Of a stretch of 64,000 bases of DNA, positions 27,800 through 37,760 are shown one piece after another (within the stretch, counting starts at the first letter, position 1; each line of letters starts with the position of its first letter). The notes beneath the pieces were generated by a model, which ran no database searches, was not told the DNA's origin, and worked only from the letters and a program-made list of their open reading frames with translations. Source of the DNA: Streptomyces lunaelactis (GTDB lineage: Bacteria; Actinomycetota; Actinomycetes; Streptomycetales; Streptomycetaceae); NCBI RefSeq assembly GCF_003054555.1, contig NZ_CP026304.1, positions 744,001-808,000 of the forward strand, in the 5' to 3' direction. A program made the position numbers and the translations under genes.

Positions 27800-30502
27800 T
27801 CACTCGTCACTCGTCGGTCCTGGGGTGGGGACGGTCACGGTCCGGGCCCCGTCCGGGCGCCCGACGGCCCGGGTGGACCGGCTCTCCGCGCGGGCGGTGC
27901 CGAATCCGGTCAGCCCCGCGGCGAGAGCAGCCACAAGACCGGGCCAGGACGGCGGCGAGGTCTCCAGGACGGCCCGCAGGAACGGCACGTACAGCGCCGC
28001 GCCTCCCAGCCCTACCGCGGCCAGCACCGCCCAGGGCAGGAAGGGGTTCTCACGGGTGAGCAACCGCTCCCGCAGCCCCAGTACAACGCCGAGCTGGGCG
28101 GCCAGCAACGCGAGAAACAGCGTGGTCTGCCAGGGCTGCCCGGTGTGGCGGACCCACAGCCCGGCGGCGAGGCTCGTGCCGGTGACCACCGTGCCGAGGC
28201 GCAGTATCCGCTGCCACAGCCCACCGCCGAGCACATGCTGCCCGGGCGGGCGCGGCGGGCGACGCATGGCGTGCCGGGAGACCGGCTCGGCGCCCATGGC
28301 GACGCCCGTCAGACCGTGGGTGAGGAGGTTGATCCACAGGATCTGGCCGGCCCGCAGGGGCAGGGCGAGGCCGAACAGCGGGCCGAGCAGCATGACGAGG
28401 ATCTCCGCGACGCCACCGGCCAGGGCGTAGAGCAGGAAGCGGCGGATGTTGTCGTAGACCCTGCGGCCCTCCTCCACCGCCGTGACCACGGTGGACAGTT
28501 CGTCGTCGGCGAGCACCAGGTCGGCGGCCTGCCGGGCGACTTCGGTCCCCCGGCGGCCCATGGCCACGCCGATGTCGGCCTGCCGCAGCGCCGGGCCGTC
28601 GTTGACGCCGTCACCGGTCATGGCGGTGACGGCTCCGCCGGCGCGCCATGCCTGGACGATGTCCAGCTTCTGCTGAGGAGTGGTGCGGGCGAACACCCGG
28701 ACCCGGGTGAGGTCCGGAACCTCCCCGGCGGCCAGCTTCCGGCCGGTGACCACCTCGTCGGAGGCGGTGTCGCCGGAAACGCCGTTGCCGGGGCCGAGGA
28801 TGCCGACCCTGGTCGCGATGGCGCGGGCGGTGGCCGGATGATCGCCGGTGATCAGCACCGGGGTGATGCCGGCCAGCCGGCAGGCCGTGATGGTCGCCTC
28901 GGCCGCCTCCTTGGGCGGGTCGCTGATGGCCACCAGGCCCAGCAGCCGCAGCCCGGTCTCGGCGTCCTCGTACCGGGCCGGGAGGTCCGCGCGCAGGGCC
29001 GACGCCACCGCCAGGACGCGGAAGCCCTCGGCAGCGAGCGCGGCGGCCTCCTTGCGGGCACGTTCCAGCAGGTCGGGGCTCTCGTCCAGGGTCGCGCCGT
29101 CGAGCACCGCCTCCGGCGCGCCCTTGAGACAGACCTCCACCTGGCCGGAGGGGGCGCGGTGCAGCGTGGTCATACGCTTACGGAGACTGTCGAACGGCAC
29201 CTCGCCGATACGCGGGTGCGCGGGCAGCAGTTCGTCGCGGCCGCGGCCGGCCTTGACCGCGGCGGCGAGCAGCGCGGCCTCGGTGGGATCCCCGAGTGCG
29301 GTCCAGCCGTCGGTGCCGTCGGTGCCGTCAGCGCCCTTCGTACTGTTCTCAGGTGGCCGCAGGGAGGCGTCGTTGCACAGCGCCGCCGCCGTGAGCAGGT
29401 CCTGTACGGCACGCAGCGTGTCCGGGTCCGGGGGCCCACCCGCGACCAGGACCTCTCCCGCGGGCCCGTACCCGCTACCGGTGAGCGCGGCCGTGGTGCC
29501 GGCCGTGCCCCCGGCGGTCCAGACCCGTTCCACGACCATCCGGCCCTCGGTGAGAGTGCCGGTCTTGTCGGTGGCCAGCATGGTGACCGAGCCGAGGGTC
29601 TCCACCGCGGACAGCCGCCGTACCAGCGCGTGGCGGGCGGCCATCCGCCGGGCACCGAGCGCCAGGCCGAGAGTGACCACAGCGGGCAGCGACTCCGGTA
29701 CGGCGGCCACGGCGAGGCTGACCGCGATGACCGCCATGATCTGCGGCGACTGGCCGCGGGCGAGGCCCAGCGCGAAGACGATCAGGCACAGGCCCACCGC
29801 CACCAGGGCCAGCACCCGGCCGAGACCTGCCAGTCGGCGTTGCAGCGGTGTGGGTTCCGGGTGGGAGTGCAGCAGGGCGGCGATGCGGCCGAGAGCACTG
29901 TGCGGCCCGGTCGCGGTGACGGTGGCGACGGCCCGGCCCCGCACCACGACGGTGCCCGCCTGGAGCCGTGCGGCGTCCGGGTCGTCGGCCCGCGCGTCCT
30001 TGTCCACCGGCACCGACTCCCCGGTCAGCGCCGACTCGTCGACCAGCAGCGCGGACGACTCGGCCAGCGCCGCGTCGGCAGGGACGATGTCGCCCTCGCC
30101 GAGCACCAGCGCGTCGCCCGGAACGACGGCCGCGGACGCCACCTCGCGCTCGGTGCCGCCGCGCAGCACCCGGGCTGTCGGGGCGGTCATGGCGGACAGC
30201 GCGGCGACGGCGTTGTCCGCGCGTACCTCCTGGGCCACCCCCACGGCGGTGTTCGCCACGATCACCAGGGCGATGACCACCGCGTCCGCATGGTCCCCGG
30301 TCGCCACGGTGAGCACCACCGCCGCCAGCAGGATTACGATCATCGGATCGCGCAGTTGCGCGCCAATCCGCGACCGCAGCGGTATCCGGCGCTGCGCGCC
30401 CAGCTCATTGGGACCACGTTCCGCCAGCCGCCGGGCGGCCTGGTCCTCGGTGAGACCCGCCGGGTGCGCGATGCCGGGCGCAGGCGCAGGCTGAGCTGTC
30501 AT
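27800..30502 (-). CDS. P-type cation-translocating ATPase (Ca2+/PMR1-like)
   Basis: This 900-residue integral membrane pump has a cation-ATPase N domain (GLTEDQAARRLAERGPNELG), actuator motif ESALTGESVPVDK, ion-site helix AAVPESLPAVVT, phosphorylation site DKTGTLTEG (Asp about 312), MTGDGVNDGPALRQADIGVA and about ten membrane helices. It most resembles Ca2+/Mn2+ pumps of the SERCA/PMR1 type; CtpF of the mycobacterial DosR regulon is a family relative. ATG 30502 has GGAGAG. A triple CACTCGT repeat (27794-27814) spans its stop. It follows the Rv1733c-like gene by 115 bp. Confidence 0.93.
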   Translation of the reverse strand: MTAQPAPAPGIAHPAGLTEDQAARRLAERGPNELGAQRRIPLRSRIGAQLRDPMIVILLAAVVLTVATGDHADAVVIALVIVANTAVGVAQEVRADNAVAALSAMTAPTARVLRGGTEREVASAAVVPGDALVLGEGDIVPADAALAESSALLVDESALTGESVPVDKDARADDPDAARLQAGTVVVRGRAVATVTATGPHSALGRIAALLHSHPEPTPLQRRLAGLGRVLALVAVGLCLIVFALGLARGQSPQIMAVIAVSLAVAAVPESLPAVVTLGLALGARRMAARHALVRRLSAVETLGSVTMLATDKTGTLTEGRMVVERVWTAGGTAGTTAALTGSGYGPAGEVLVAGGPPDPDTLRAVQDLLTAAALCNDASLRPPENSTKGADGTDGTDGWTALGDPTEAALLAAAVKAGRGRDELLPAHPRIGEVPFDSLRKRMTTLHRAPSGQVEVCLKGAPEAVLDGATLDESPDLLERARKEAAALAAEGFRVLAVASALRADLPARYEDAETGLRLLGLVAISDPPKEAAEATITACRLAGITPVLITGDHPATARAIATRVGILGPGNGVSGDTASDEVVTGRKLAAGEVPDLTRVRVFARTTPQQKLDIVQAWRAGGAVTAMTGDGVNDGPALRQADIGVAMGRRGTEVARQAADLVLADDELSTVVTAVEEGRRVYDNIRRFLLYALAGGVAEILVMLLGPLFGLALPLRAGQILWINLLTHGLTGVAMGAEPVSRHAMRRPPRPPGQHVLGGGLWQRILRLGTVVTGTSLAAGLWVRHTGQPWQTTLFLALLAAQLGVVLGLRERLLTRENPFLPWAVLAAVGLGGAALYVPFLRAVLETSPPSWPGLVAALAAGLTGFGTARAESRSTRAVGRPDGARTVTVPTPGPTSDE

Positions 30503-30617
30503 GGTTCTCTCCGGGTTCGATGCGGTGGCCGCCGGTGGTGCGCGGTCTCGGGGCACGCACCCGGCATTCGCGGGGTGCGTGCCGGTCCTGGCACGCGTCA
30601 CCAACTCGTGTCCGCCG

Positions 30618-31226
30618 TCACGGCGGTGGAACCGCTGGCCCTTCCTGCCCGGGGCCCGGTGCGTTGTCAGGCGTGCTTCCGCTCCACCGGGGACCGGTGA
30701 GGGCCCACGCCCGCTCCCACAGCCCCGCACGGTGCCAGTCCAGCACCGTCCGTACGGCCCGGCGGCCGGCCAGCAGCGACAGGGCGACACCGCTCGCGGC
30801 CAGCATCCCGGCGAAGGCGGACAGTGCGACGGCCTGCCCAGGGGTGAGCGGCGCGCTGACGAGCCGGCCCTGCCCGTCCGTCCAGATCACAGTCCTGGCG
30901 CCCGCCCTGCTGCCCGCCGCGACCCGTACCCCCGCCGTACGGACCGAGTCGCCGGACGCCGTCCACCGCACAACCGCCCAGGTACGGGCGTACGTGCCGG
31001 GACCCGGATCGCCGGCGTCCTCGGTCAGCACGGCGGAGGTACGGTGCCACTCCTGGCGCTGCTGGAGCAGCACGCTTCCGACACGCACCGAACTCAGGGC
31101 TCCGGCCAGGGGCATGCCCACCGCCATCACCACGGACGTCACCAGGACGACCCATGCCTCGACGGCATCCGAGCGGCGCCTGAGCGGATTGCGCCGCCAA
31201 CGCCACCACCTCACCTTCATGCCCAT
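30618..31226 (-). CDS. Rv1733c-like two-helix membrane protein
   Basis: This protein of about 202 residues starts with a basic cytosolic stretch (RWWRWRRNPLRRRSDAVEAW) and has one helix (VVLVTSVVMAVGMPLAGALS), an extracytoplasmic segment (EWHRTSAVLTEDAG, TVIWTDGQGRLVSAPLTPGQ), a second helix (VALSAFAGMLAASGVALSLL) and a basic tail. This is the plan of the mycobacterial DosR-regulon protein Rv1733c and its many Streptomyces paralogues, whose function is unknown. ATG 31226 or 31220 may be the start; neither has a strong RBS. A DosR-like box is 97 bp upstream. Confidence 0.78.
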   Translation of the reverse strand: MGMKVRWWRWRRNPLRRRSDAVEAWVVLVTSVVMAVGMPLAGALSSVRVGSVLLQQRQEWHRTSAVLTEDAGDPGPGTYARTWAVVRWTASGDSVRTAGVRVAAGSRAGARTVIWTDGQGRLVSAPLTPGQAVALSAFAGMLAASGVALSLLAGRRAVRTVLDWHRAGLWERAWALTGPRWSGSTPDNAPGPGQEGPAVPPP

Positions 31227-31306
31227 GGCCGACCCCGCTCTCCGATCACGGCGGTACGAGTAACCCGCAGCGACGGTCGCACACACACCGCACACCGGAG
31301 CAGAGC

Positions 31307-31338
31307 CCATCGGCCCGTACAAGGGGCCGATGGACCCC
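31307..31338 (-). promoter_or_regulatory. DosR-like box with overlapping inverted repeat
   Basis: GGGGCCGATGGACCCC (31323-31338) is the box, 97 bp before the Rv1733c-like start. It overlaps a second inverted repeat, CCATCGGCCC (31307-31316) with GGGCCGATGG (31324-31333), 7 bp apart. Confidence 0.6.
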
Positions 31339-31612
31339 GTTTGACCGTCGACGGAGACTGACCGGGTGCCGTTGAGGCCGACGAACGTCCGCACTGCCGG
31401 CCCCAGTTCGGCAGTCCTCCCATAGTTGAGGAATCCCGTGCGCCTGCCTCAGCTCATGGACTGCCCTCTTCGCGGCTGGAGGGATCCCGCGCCGTCCGCC
31501 GCACCAAATCCAGGGGACATCCACAAGCACAGTGCGGGATCGGGGCCAACGTGGCCGACGCACCGCAGGTCCTCATTTCCCGAAGCGCACCGCAGTCCCT
31601 TGCCCACGGGAT

Positions 31613-31674
31613 GGGGCTAGGCTGAGGCCGGACGCCCTGGACCTCGGCGGCATACTGCCAGTTGACACGGATGC
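31613..31674 (+). repeat. Dispersed upstream element, copy D
   Basis: Plus strand GGGGCTAGGCTG, GACGCCCTGGACCTCGGCGG, then a 22-bp stretch (31653-31674) identical to copy A in reverse. Similarity to A continues to about 31,722. The surrounding interval 31,339-32,080 has no supportable gene; this looks like an upstream region whose own gene was lost. Confidence 0.6.
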
Positions 31675-31950
31675 ATCGGTGGCGCCCTTTTCGGCCGCCC
31701 GGTGCCTCCCCTGCGGCCACCGGTTCCGTTCTGTCTCCCGTCATGCAGCCGTGCTCGCTGCGCAGCGCCCCGCTCTCCCAGCTGCGGCGGATCGTCACCG
31801 CGACCATCGCCGGCAGCGGCCGGGATCGGCTGCCCCCGGACCCCTGTACCGCGCGATGAGAGGTCTCACGATGGCGCCCCTGTCCGCGCCGACGCGCTCC
31901 AACGGACCCGAACACCGCCCGGCACATGTACCCCAGTCGGCTCGGGAGAT

Positions 31951-31966
31951 GAGGACCAACGGCCCC
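31951..31966. promoter_or_regulatory. DosR-like box upstream of narK
   Basis: GAGGACCAACGGCCCC differs at two positions from the USP boxes at 5742 and 42961. It lies 114 bp before the narK start, tying nitrate respiration to the same presumed regulon. Confidence 0.55.
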
Positions 31967-32080
31967 TGCCGTGGGAGCTGGCCCCTGGCGATTCTTGCGG
32001 GGACGGCGTGGTCGGGCCACCACGGCCACGAGACACGGGACGCGACCGTGCGACGGCACTTTTGAGGAGCCGAGGAAAGC

Positions 32081-33442
32081 ATGCCTACGATGCCCCGCCC
32101 CGCGAAGCCGGAGATCCCGACAGACAAGTCCTCAGCAGGCAGGTCGCCGACGGGCAGCCCGGCGGACAACCCGGAGGAAGCCATCGGCTCGCCCCGGTCC
32201 CCCGGCCCTGCCACGGACGCGCAGGCGCCGCCGTCGGCCGGCCGGCGGTGGCTGATGCTGGCGCTTGCCACGGTCGGGTTCGCGGTGAACTTCTGGGCCT
32301 GGGCGCTGCTGAGCCCGCTCGGCCCGCGGTTCAAGGACAGCCTGCAACTGAGCGCGTTCCAGCAGGCGTTGCTGGTCGCCGTGCCGGTGGTGGTGGGCTC
32401 GCTGGGCCGCATACCGGTGGGTGCGCTGGCGGACCGGTTCGGCGGCCGGGTGATGTTCCCGCTGGTCTCCGCGGCCACCATCGTCCCCGTCCTGTACCTG
32501 GGGCTGGCCGGACATTCCTCCCTGAACCAGCTGCTGGTGGGCGGGTTCTTTCTCGGTATCGGCGGCACCGCGTTCGCGGTGGGGGTGCCATTCGTGAGCG
32601 CCTGGTTCCCGCCCGAGCGCCGGGGGCTCGCGATCGGTGTCTTCGGTGCCGGGATGGGCGGCACCGCCATCAGCGCCCTGACCACGGTGAACCTGGTCAA
32701 GACGCACAGTCTGGCCACCCCGTTCGTGGTGACCGCGATCGTGCTGGCCGGCTATGCGGCGCTGGCCGCGTTCCTGCTGCGCGACGCTCCGGGCAGGACC
32801 GTACCGCCCGGGACCATGACGGGCCGGCTCGCCGCCACCGTCAGGCTCGGTGTCACCTGGCAGGCATCGGCGCTGTACGCGGTCGCGTTCGGCGGATATG
32901 TCGCCTTCTCCGTCTATCTGCCCACCTACCTCAAGTCCGGGTACGGCCTGGCGCAGGCCGACGCGGCCAACCGGATGGCCGGGTTCGTCCTCCTGGCGGT
33001 GGTGATGCGACCGGTCGGCGGCTGGCTCTCCGACCGGCTGGGCCCCACCCGCGTACTGGCCGTGGCGCTCGCCGTGGTCACGGTGAGCGCGGCCGTCCAG
33101 TCCTTCGCCCCGCCGCTGGCCCCACTGGGCACCATCGCGTTCCTGGCGATCGCCGCCGCGCTCGGCGCGGGCAGCGGTGCCACCTTCGCCCTCGTCGCCC
33201 TGCTCGCCCCGGCCGGCAAGGTCGGCGCCGTCACCGGCGTCGTCGGCGCGGCCGGCGGGCTGGGCGGCTTCGTCCCACCTCTGCTGATGGGTTCCCTGTA
33301 CGGCGCTTACGGCGACTACGCGCTCGGGCTGGCCCTGCTCGCCCTGATCGCCGCCACCGCCCTGGCGTTCACCGCGACCACCGTCCGCAAGGCCGTCACC
33401 CGCGGCGCCCACCGCACCCCGACGGCCATCGACCCGGCCTGA
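32081..33442 (+). CDS. narK: NarK-type nitrate/nitrite transporter (MFS)
   Basis: This 453-residue protein has a hydrophilic, proline-rich N-terminal tail of about 55 residues and then about 12 membrane helices. NarK/NRT signature glycine-rich stretches are present (GIGGTAFAVGVPFVSAWFPP, GVFGAGMGGTAISALTTVN, GVVGAAGGLGGFVPPLLMG), as is the MFS loop GALADRFGGR. It imports nitrate or exports nitrite for the adjacent respiratory reductase. ATG 32081 follows GAGGAAAGC. It starts a plus-strand operon with hemerythrin and narGHJI. Confidence 0.93.
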   Translation: MPTMPRPAKPEIPTDKSSAGRSPTGSPADNPEEAIGSPRSPGPATDAQAPPSAGRRWLMLALATVGFAVNFWAWALLSPLGPRFKDSLQLSAFQQALLVAVPVVVGSLGRIPVGALADRFGGRVMFPLVSAATIVPVLYLGLAGHSSLNQLLVGGFFLGIGGTAFAVGVPFVSAWFPPERRGLAIGVFGAGMGGTAISALTTVNLVKTHSLATPFVVTAIVLAGYAALAAFLLRDAPGRTVPPGTMTGRLAATVRLGVTWQASALYAVAFGGYVAFSVYLPTYLKSGYGLAQADAANRMAGFVLLAVVMRPVGGWLSDRLGPTRVLAVALAVVTVSAAVQSFAPPLAPLGTIAFLAIAAALGAGSGATFALVALLAPAGKVGAVTGVVGAAGGLGGFVPPLLMGSLYGAYGDYALGLALLALIAATALAFTATTVRKAVTRGAHRTPTAIDPA

Positions 33443-33453
33443 GACGAGTCACC

Positions 33454-34017
33454 ATGTGTGAGTACTGCGGCTGCCAGGCATTACCCCAGATCGCCGAACT
33501 GACCCGTGAACACGACCTGGTCGTCAATCTCATCGGGTACGTCCGCACCGCGCACCGCGACGCGGACGTACCCCGGACGGCGTGGATCGCGCGCCGCGTC
33601 TCCGCCGTTCTCGTGCCGCACACGGCGGTGGAGGAGCAGGGTCTCTTCCCGCCGCTGGCAAAGGAGTTTCCCGACGGCATGGCGGCGCTTCGGGCCGAAC
33701 ACCGGCTCGTCGAGGCGGTTCTCGACGGGGCCGCCGCGGGCGTCCCGGCCGACCCCGCCTGGCCCCAGCGGCTCCTGGACGCCCTGGATCTGCTGCGCAA
33801 CCACATCCTCAAGGAACAGGACGGCGTGTTCCCCGCCGCCCTGGCCGGGCTGAGCACCGAGGACTGGGAGGCCATGGACGCGGTCCGCTCCCGCGTCGGA
33901 ACGCTGAGCGCGGATTTCGCCACAACGGGGTTCGCCACAGAAGCCGGTGCCGATATCGATCAGCACGCCGGATCACAGCAGGACGGGCCGCTGACGCCCG
34001 GGAAGGCGGCATCGTGA
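33454..34017 (+). CDS. Hemerythrin-like domain protein
   Basis: This 187-residue protein begins MCEYCGCQALPQI and has histidine/glutamate metal ligands spaced as in hemerythrins: LTREHDLVVNLI, LVPHTAVEEQGLFP, LRAEHRLVEAVL, LRNHILKEQDGVFP. A di-iron four-helix bundle sensing or binding O2 or NO is expected, suited to nitrate respiration where NO forms. Codon 10 is TTA (33481-33483), a likely bldA control point. Its stop overlaps the narG GTG (GTGA), so narG translation may depend on it. Confidence 0.9.
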   Translation: MCEYCGCQALPQIAELTREHDLVVNLIGYVRTAHRDADVPRTAWIARRVSAVLVPHTAVEEQGLFPPLAKEFPDGMAALRAEHRLVEAVLDGAAAGVPADPAWPQRLLDALDLLRNHILKEQDGVFPAALAGLSTEDWEAMDAVRSRVGTLSADFATTGFATEAGADIDQHAGSQQDGPLTPGKAAS

Positions 34018-37000
34018 GCCCACGAACCCCAGGAACCGACCCGCAGGCACGCAAACCGGCCGGCCTGGACGGTGAGTTGGCGGACGCACTGGTGGGCACC
34101 CGCCGGTTCTTCACCCGAGCCGAGGTCTCCGCCGACCATCGCACCCTGTACAAGATCGGTGGCCGGAAAGCCGACGACTTCTACCGGGACCGCTGGAGCC
34201 ACGACAAGGTGGTGCGCTCCACCCACGGGGTGAACTGCACCGGCTCGTGTTCGTGGAAGGTGTACGTCAAGGACGGGATCATCACCTGGGAGTCCCAGCA
34301 GACCGACTACCCCACGGTCGGCCCGGACAGCCCCGAGTACGAGCCGCGCGGCTGCCCGCGCGGCGCCGCGTTCTCCTGGTACACCTACTCGCCCACCCGC
34401 GTCCGCTACCCCTATGTGCGCGGGGTGCTCCTGGAGATGTACCGGGAGGCCAGGGCCCGGCTCGGTGACCCGGTGCTGGCGTGGGCGGACGTCGTCTCCG
34501 ACCCGGAGCGGTCCCGGCGCTACAAGTCGGCGCGCGGCAAGGGCGGTCTGGTACGGGCGAGTTGGGACGAGGCGAGCGAGATGATCGCCGCCGCCCATGT
34601 GCACACCATCAAGGAGTACGGTCCCGACCGGCTGGCCGGGTTCTCGCCGATACCGGCGATGTCGATGGTCTCCCACGCCGCGGGGGCCCGCTTCTACTCG
34701 CTGCTGGGCGGGGTGATGCTGTCGTTCTACGACTGGTACGCCGACCTGCCGGTCGCATCGCCGCAGGTCTTCGGGGACCAGACCGACGTACCGGAGTCCG
34801 GGGACTGGTGGGACGCCGGCTATCTGATCATGTGGGGCTCGAACCTGCCGGTGACCCGCACCCCGGACGCGCACTGGATGGCGGAGGCACGCTACCGGGG
34901 CCAGAAGGTGATCGCGGTCGCCCCGGACTACGCCGACAACGTCAAGTTCGCCGACGAGTGGCTGCCCGCCGCGCCTGGCACCGACGGGGCGCTGGCGATG
35001 TCGATGGGGCATGTGATCCTCAAGGAGTTCTTCGTCGACCGCCAGGTCGGTTACTTCACCGACTACGTCAAGCGCTACACCGACCTGCCTTTCCTCGTCA
35101 CCCTCGAACAGCGCGGCACCGGGCCGGACTTGACGTACGCGCCGGGGAAGTTCCTCACCGCCGCCGACCTGGGCGGCACGGCGGCCGAGGCGGAGAACGC
35201 GGAGTTCAGGACCGTCCTCCTGGACTCCGCCACCGGCGAGCCCGTCGTCCCGAACGGTTCGCTCGGCCACCGCTACGGCAAGTCCGGCGCCGGGAAGTGG
35301 AACCTCGACCTCGGCGACACCGACCCGCTGCTGACGGCGGCCGGCGGCAGCGATGGCGGTGAGTCCGCCGTGACCGTGGAGCTGACCCGGTTCGACACCC
35401 CGGACGGGACCGCCGGACAGCTGCGGCGGGGTGTCCCCGTACGCCGGGTCGCCGGGCAGCTGGTGACCACGGTGCTCGACCTGCTGCTCGCCCAGTACGG
35501 CGTGGCCCGCGACGGGCTGCCGGGGATCTGGCCGACCGGATACGACGACCCCGACCAGCCCTACACCCCGGCCTGGCAGGCGGCCATCACCGGGGTGGCC
35601 GGTGAGACGGCGGCCCGCATAGCGCGCGAGTTCGCCACCAACGCCGAGGAATCCAGGGGCCGTTCAATGATCATCATGGGGGCGGGGACCAACCACTGGT
35701 TCCACTCCGACACCATCTACCGCTCCTTCCTCACCCTGACGACGCTGACCGGCTGCCAGGGTGTGAACGGCGGCGGCTGGGCCCACTACGTGGGGCAGGA
35801 GAAGGTCCGCCCGATCACCGGGTACTCGGCGATCGCGACGGCCGCCGACTGGCACCGGCCCGCCCGGCAGATGATCCAGACCGCCTACTGGTACCTGCAC
35901 ACCGACCAGTTCCGCTACGACCCCTTCAGCGCCGACACCCTCGCCGCCGCGGGCGCGGGCGGTACGTTCGCCGGGAAGAGCACCGCGGACGTCATCGCGG
36001 CCTCGGCCCGGATGGGCTGGATGCCCTCCTACCCGACGTTCGACCGCAACCCACTCACCCTCGCGACGGACGCGGAAGCCGCCGGGCAGAAGGTGCCGGA
36101 GTACGTCGTGGACCAACTCAAGTCCGGGCGGCTGAAGTTCGCGGGCGAGGACCCGGACGCGCCGGAGAACTTCCCCCGGGTGCTGACCATTTGGCGGGCG
36201 AACCTGCTCGGCTCCTCCGCCAAGGGCAACGAGTACTTCCTCAAGCACCTGCTCGGCACCGACTCCGCCGTACGCGCCACCGAGGCGCCGCCCGACGCCC
36301 GCCCACGCGACGTGGTGTGGCGGGACGAGGCACCGGTGGGCAAGCTCGACCTGCTGCTCACCCTGGACTTCCGGATGACGAGCACCACCGTCTACTCCGA
36401 CATCGTGCTTCCGGCGGCGACCTGGTACGAGAAGCACGACCTGAACACCACGGACATGCACCCGTTCGTGAACTCCTTCAACCCGGCCATCCCGCCGCCG
36501 TGGCAGACCCGCACCGACTGGGACGCCTTCAACACCATCGCGGCGGCGTTCAGCCGACTCGCCGAAGGGCGGCTCGGCACCGAAAAGGACGTGGTGGCCG
36601 CGCCGCTGCTGCACGACACCCCCGACGCGATGGCCACCCCGCACGGCCGTGTCCGGGACTGGAAGGCAGGCGAGTGCGAGCCGGTCCCCGGCCGGACCAT
36701 GCCCAGGCTCGTGACGGTCGAGCGCGACTATCCGGCCGTCGCCGACCGGATGACCGCCCTCGGCCCGCTCCTGGACACCCTGGGCGCCACCACCAAGGGC
36801 GTCACCTTCGACGTACGGCAGGAGCTGGAGTACCTGCGGCACAGGAACGGCACCGTGCGCGGCGGTCCCGCGGACGGCCGCCCGTCGATCGCCCGGGACG
36901 TGCAGGTCTGCGAGGCGATCCTGGCCCTGTCGGGAACCACCAACGGGCACCTGGCCACCCAGGGCTTCCGCACCCTGGAGGCCCGTACCGGCGTCAAGTT

Positions 37001-37760
37001 GGCCGACCTGGCCGCCGAGGCCGAGGGCAAGCGGGTCACCTTCGCCGACACCCAGGCGGGCCCCGTCCCGGTCATCACGTCGCCGGAGTGGTCGGGGACG
37101 GAGTCCGGCGGGCGCCGCTACTCACCGTTCACCATCAACGTCGAACGGCTCAAGCCCTGGCACACCCTGACGGGTCGTCAGCACTTCTTCATCGACCACG
37201 ACTGGATGGCCGAACTCGGCGAGTGGATGCCCGTCTACCGGCCGCCGCTCAACATGCACGCCCTCTTCGACGAGCCCGAAGTCGGCGATCAGGGCGAACT
37301 CGGCATCACAGTGCGCTACTTGACCCCGCACAACAAGTGGTCCATCCACTCCGAGTACCAGGACAACCTGTTCATGCTCTCGCTCTCCCGGGGCGGCCCG
37401 ACCGTCTGGATGAGCAAAGAGGACGCGGCGAAGATCGGCGTGCACGACAACGACTGGATCGAGGCGGTCAACCGCAACGGCGTCGTCGCCGCCCGCGCGG
37501 TCGTCTCCCACCGCATGCCGGAAGGCACCGTCTACATGCACCACGCCCAGGACCGGCTCATCGACGTCCCCCGCACCGAGACCAACGGGCGGCGCGGCGG
37601 CGTCCACAACTCGCTGACCCGGCTGCTGGTCAAGCCAAGCCATCTCATCGGCGGCTACGCCCAGTTGACGTACGCCTTCAACTACCTCGGCCCGACCGGC
37701 AACCAGCGCGACGAGGTCACCGTCATCCGCCGTCGCACCGACCAGGAGGTGACGTACTGA
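34014..37760 (+). CDS. narG: Respiratory nitrate reductase alpha subunit
   Basis: NarG is the molybdopterin catalytic subunit that reduces nitrate to nitrite at the inner face of the membrane. At 1248 residues it is full length. The FS0 cluster motif is THGVNCTGSCSWKV (His71, Cys75, Cys79). The Mo-ligand aspartate lies in YDWYADLPVASP (Asp about 244, equivalent to E. coli Asp222). QTDVPESGDWWDA and the C-terminal dinucleotide-binding domain (KEDAAKIGVHDNDWIEAVNR) are intact. The start GTG 34014 has GGAAGG and overlaps the hemerythrin stop. narH begins within its stop codon. Confidence 0.97.
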   Translation: MSPRTPGTDPQARKPAGLDGELADALVGTRRFFTRAEVSADHRTLYKIGGRKADDFYRDRWSHDKVVRSTHGVNCTGSCSWKVYVKDGIITWESQQTDYPTVGPDSPEYEPRGCPRGAAFSWYTYSPTRVRYPYVRGVLLEMYREARARLGDPVLAWADVVSDPERSRRYKSARGKGGLVRASWDEASEMIAAAHVHTIKEYGPDRLAGFSPIPAMSMVSHAAGARFYSLLGGVMLSFYDWYADLPVASPQVFGDQTDVPESGDWWDAGYLIMWGSNLPVTRTPDAHWMAEARYRGQKVIAVAPDYADNVKFADEWLPAAPGTDGALAMSMGHVILKEFFVDRQVGYFTDYVKRYTDLPFLVTLEQRGTGPDLTYAPGKFLTAADLGGTAAEAENAEFRTVLLDSATGEPVVPNGSLGHRYGKSGAGKWNLDLGDTDPLLTAAGGSDGGESAVTVELTRFDTPDGTAGQLRRGVPVRRVAGQLVTTVLDLLLAQYGVARDGLPGIWPTGYDDPDQPYTPAWQAAITGVAGETAARIAREFATNAEESRGRSMIIMGAGTNHWFHSDTIYRSFLTLTTLTGCQGVNGGGWAHYVGQEKVRPITGYSAIATAADWHRPARQMIQTAYWYLHTDQFRYDPFSADTLAAAGAGGTFAGKSTADVIAASARMGWMPSYPTFDRNPLTLATDAEAAGQKVPEYVVDQLKSGRLKFAGEDPDAPENFPRVLTIWRANLLGSSAKGNEYFLKHLLGTDSAVRATEAPPDARPRDVVWRDEAPVGKLDLLLTLDFRMTSTTVYSDIVLPAATWYEKHDLNTTDMHPFVNSFNPAIPPPWQTRTDWDAFNTIAAAFSRLAEGRLGTEKDVVAAPLLHDTPDAMATPHGRVRDWKAGECEPVPGRTMPRLVTVERDYPAVADRMTALGPLLDTLGATTKGVTFDVRQELEYLRHRNGTVRGGPADGRPSIARDVQVCEAILALSGTTNGHLATQGFRTLEARTGVKLADLAAEAEGKRVTFADTQAGPVPVITSPEWSGTESGGRRYSPFTINVERLKPWHTLTGRQHFFIDHDWMAELGEWMPVYRPPLNMHALFDEPEVGDQGELGITVRYLTPHNKWSIHSEYQDNLFMLSLSRGGPTVWMSKEDAAKIGVHDNDWIEAVNRNGVVAARAVVSHRMPEGTVYMHHAQDRLIDVPRTETNGRRGGVHNSLTRLLVKPSHLIGGYAQLTYAFNYLGPTGNQRDEVTVIRRRTDQEVTY

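Noticed and set aside
27665..30700. 1011-residue plus-strand open frame
   Set aside because: Mirror of the P-type ATPase; composition is Arg/Gly/Pro-rich noise.
31871..32065. 65-codon frame upstream of narK with a GAGAGG before it
   Set aside because: Covers the DosR-like box and has no protein-like features.
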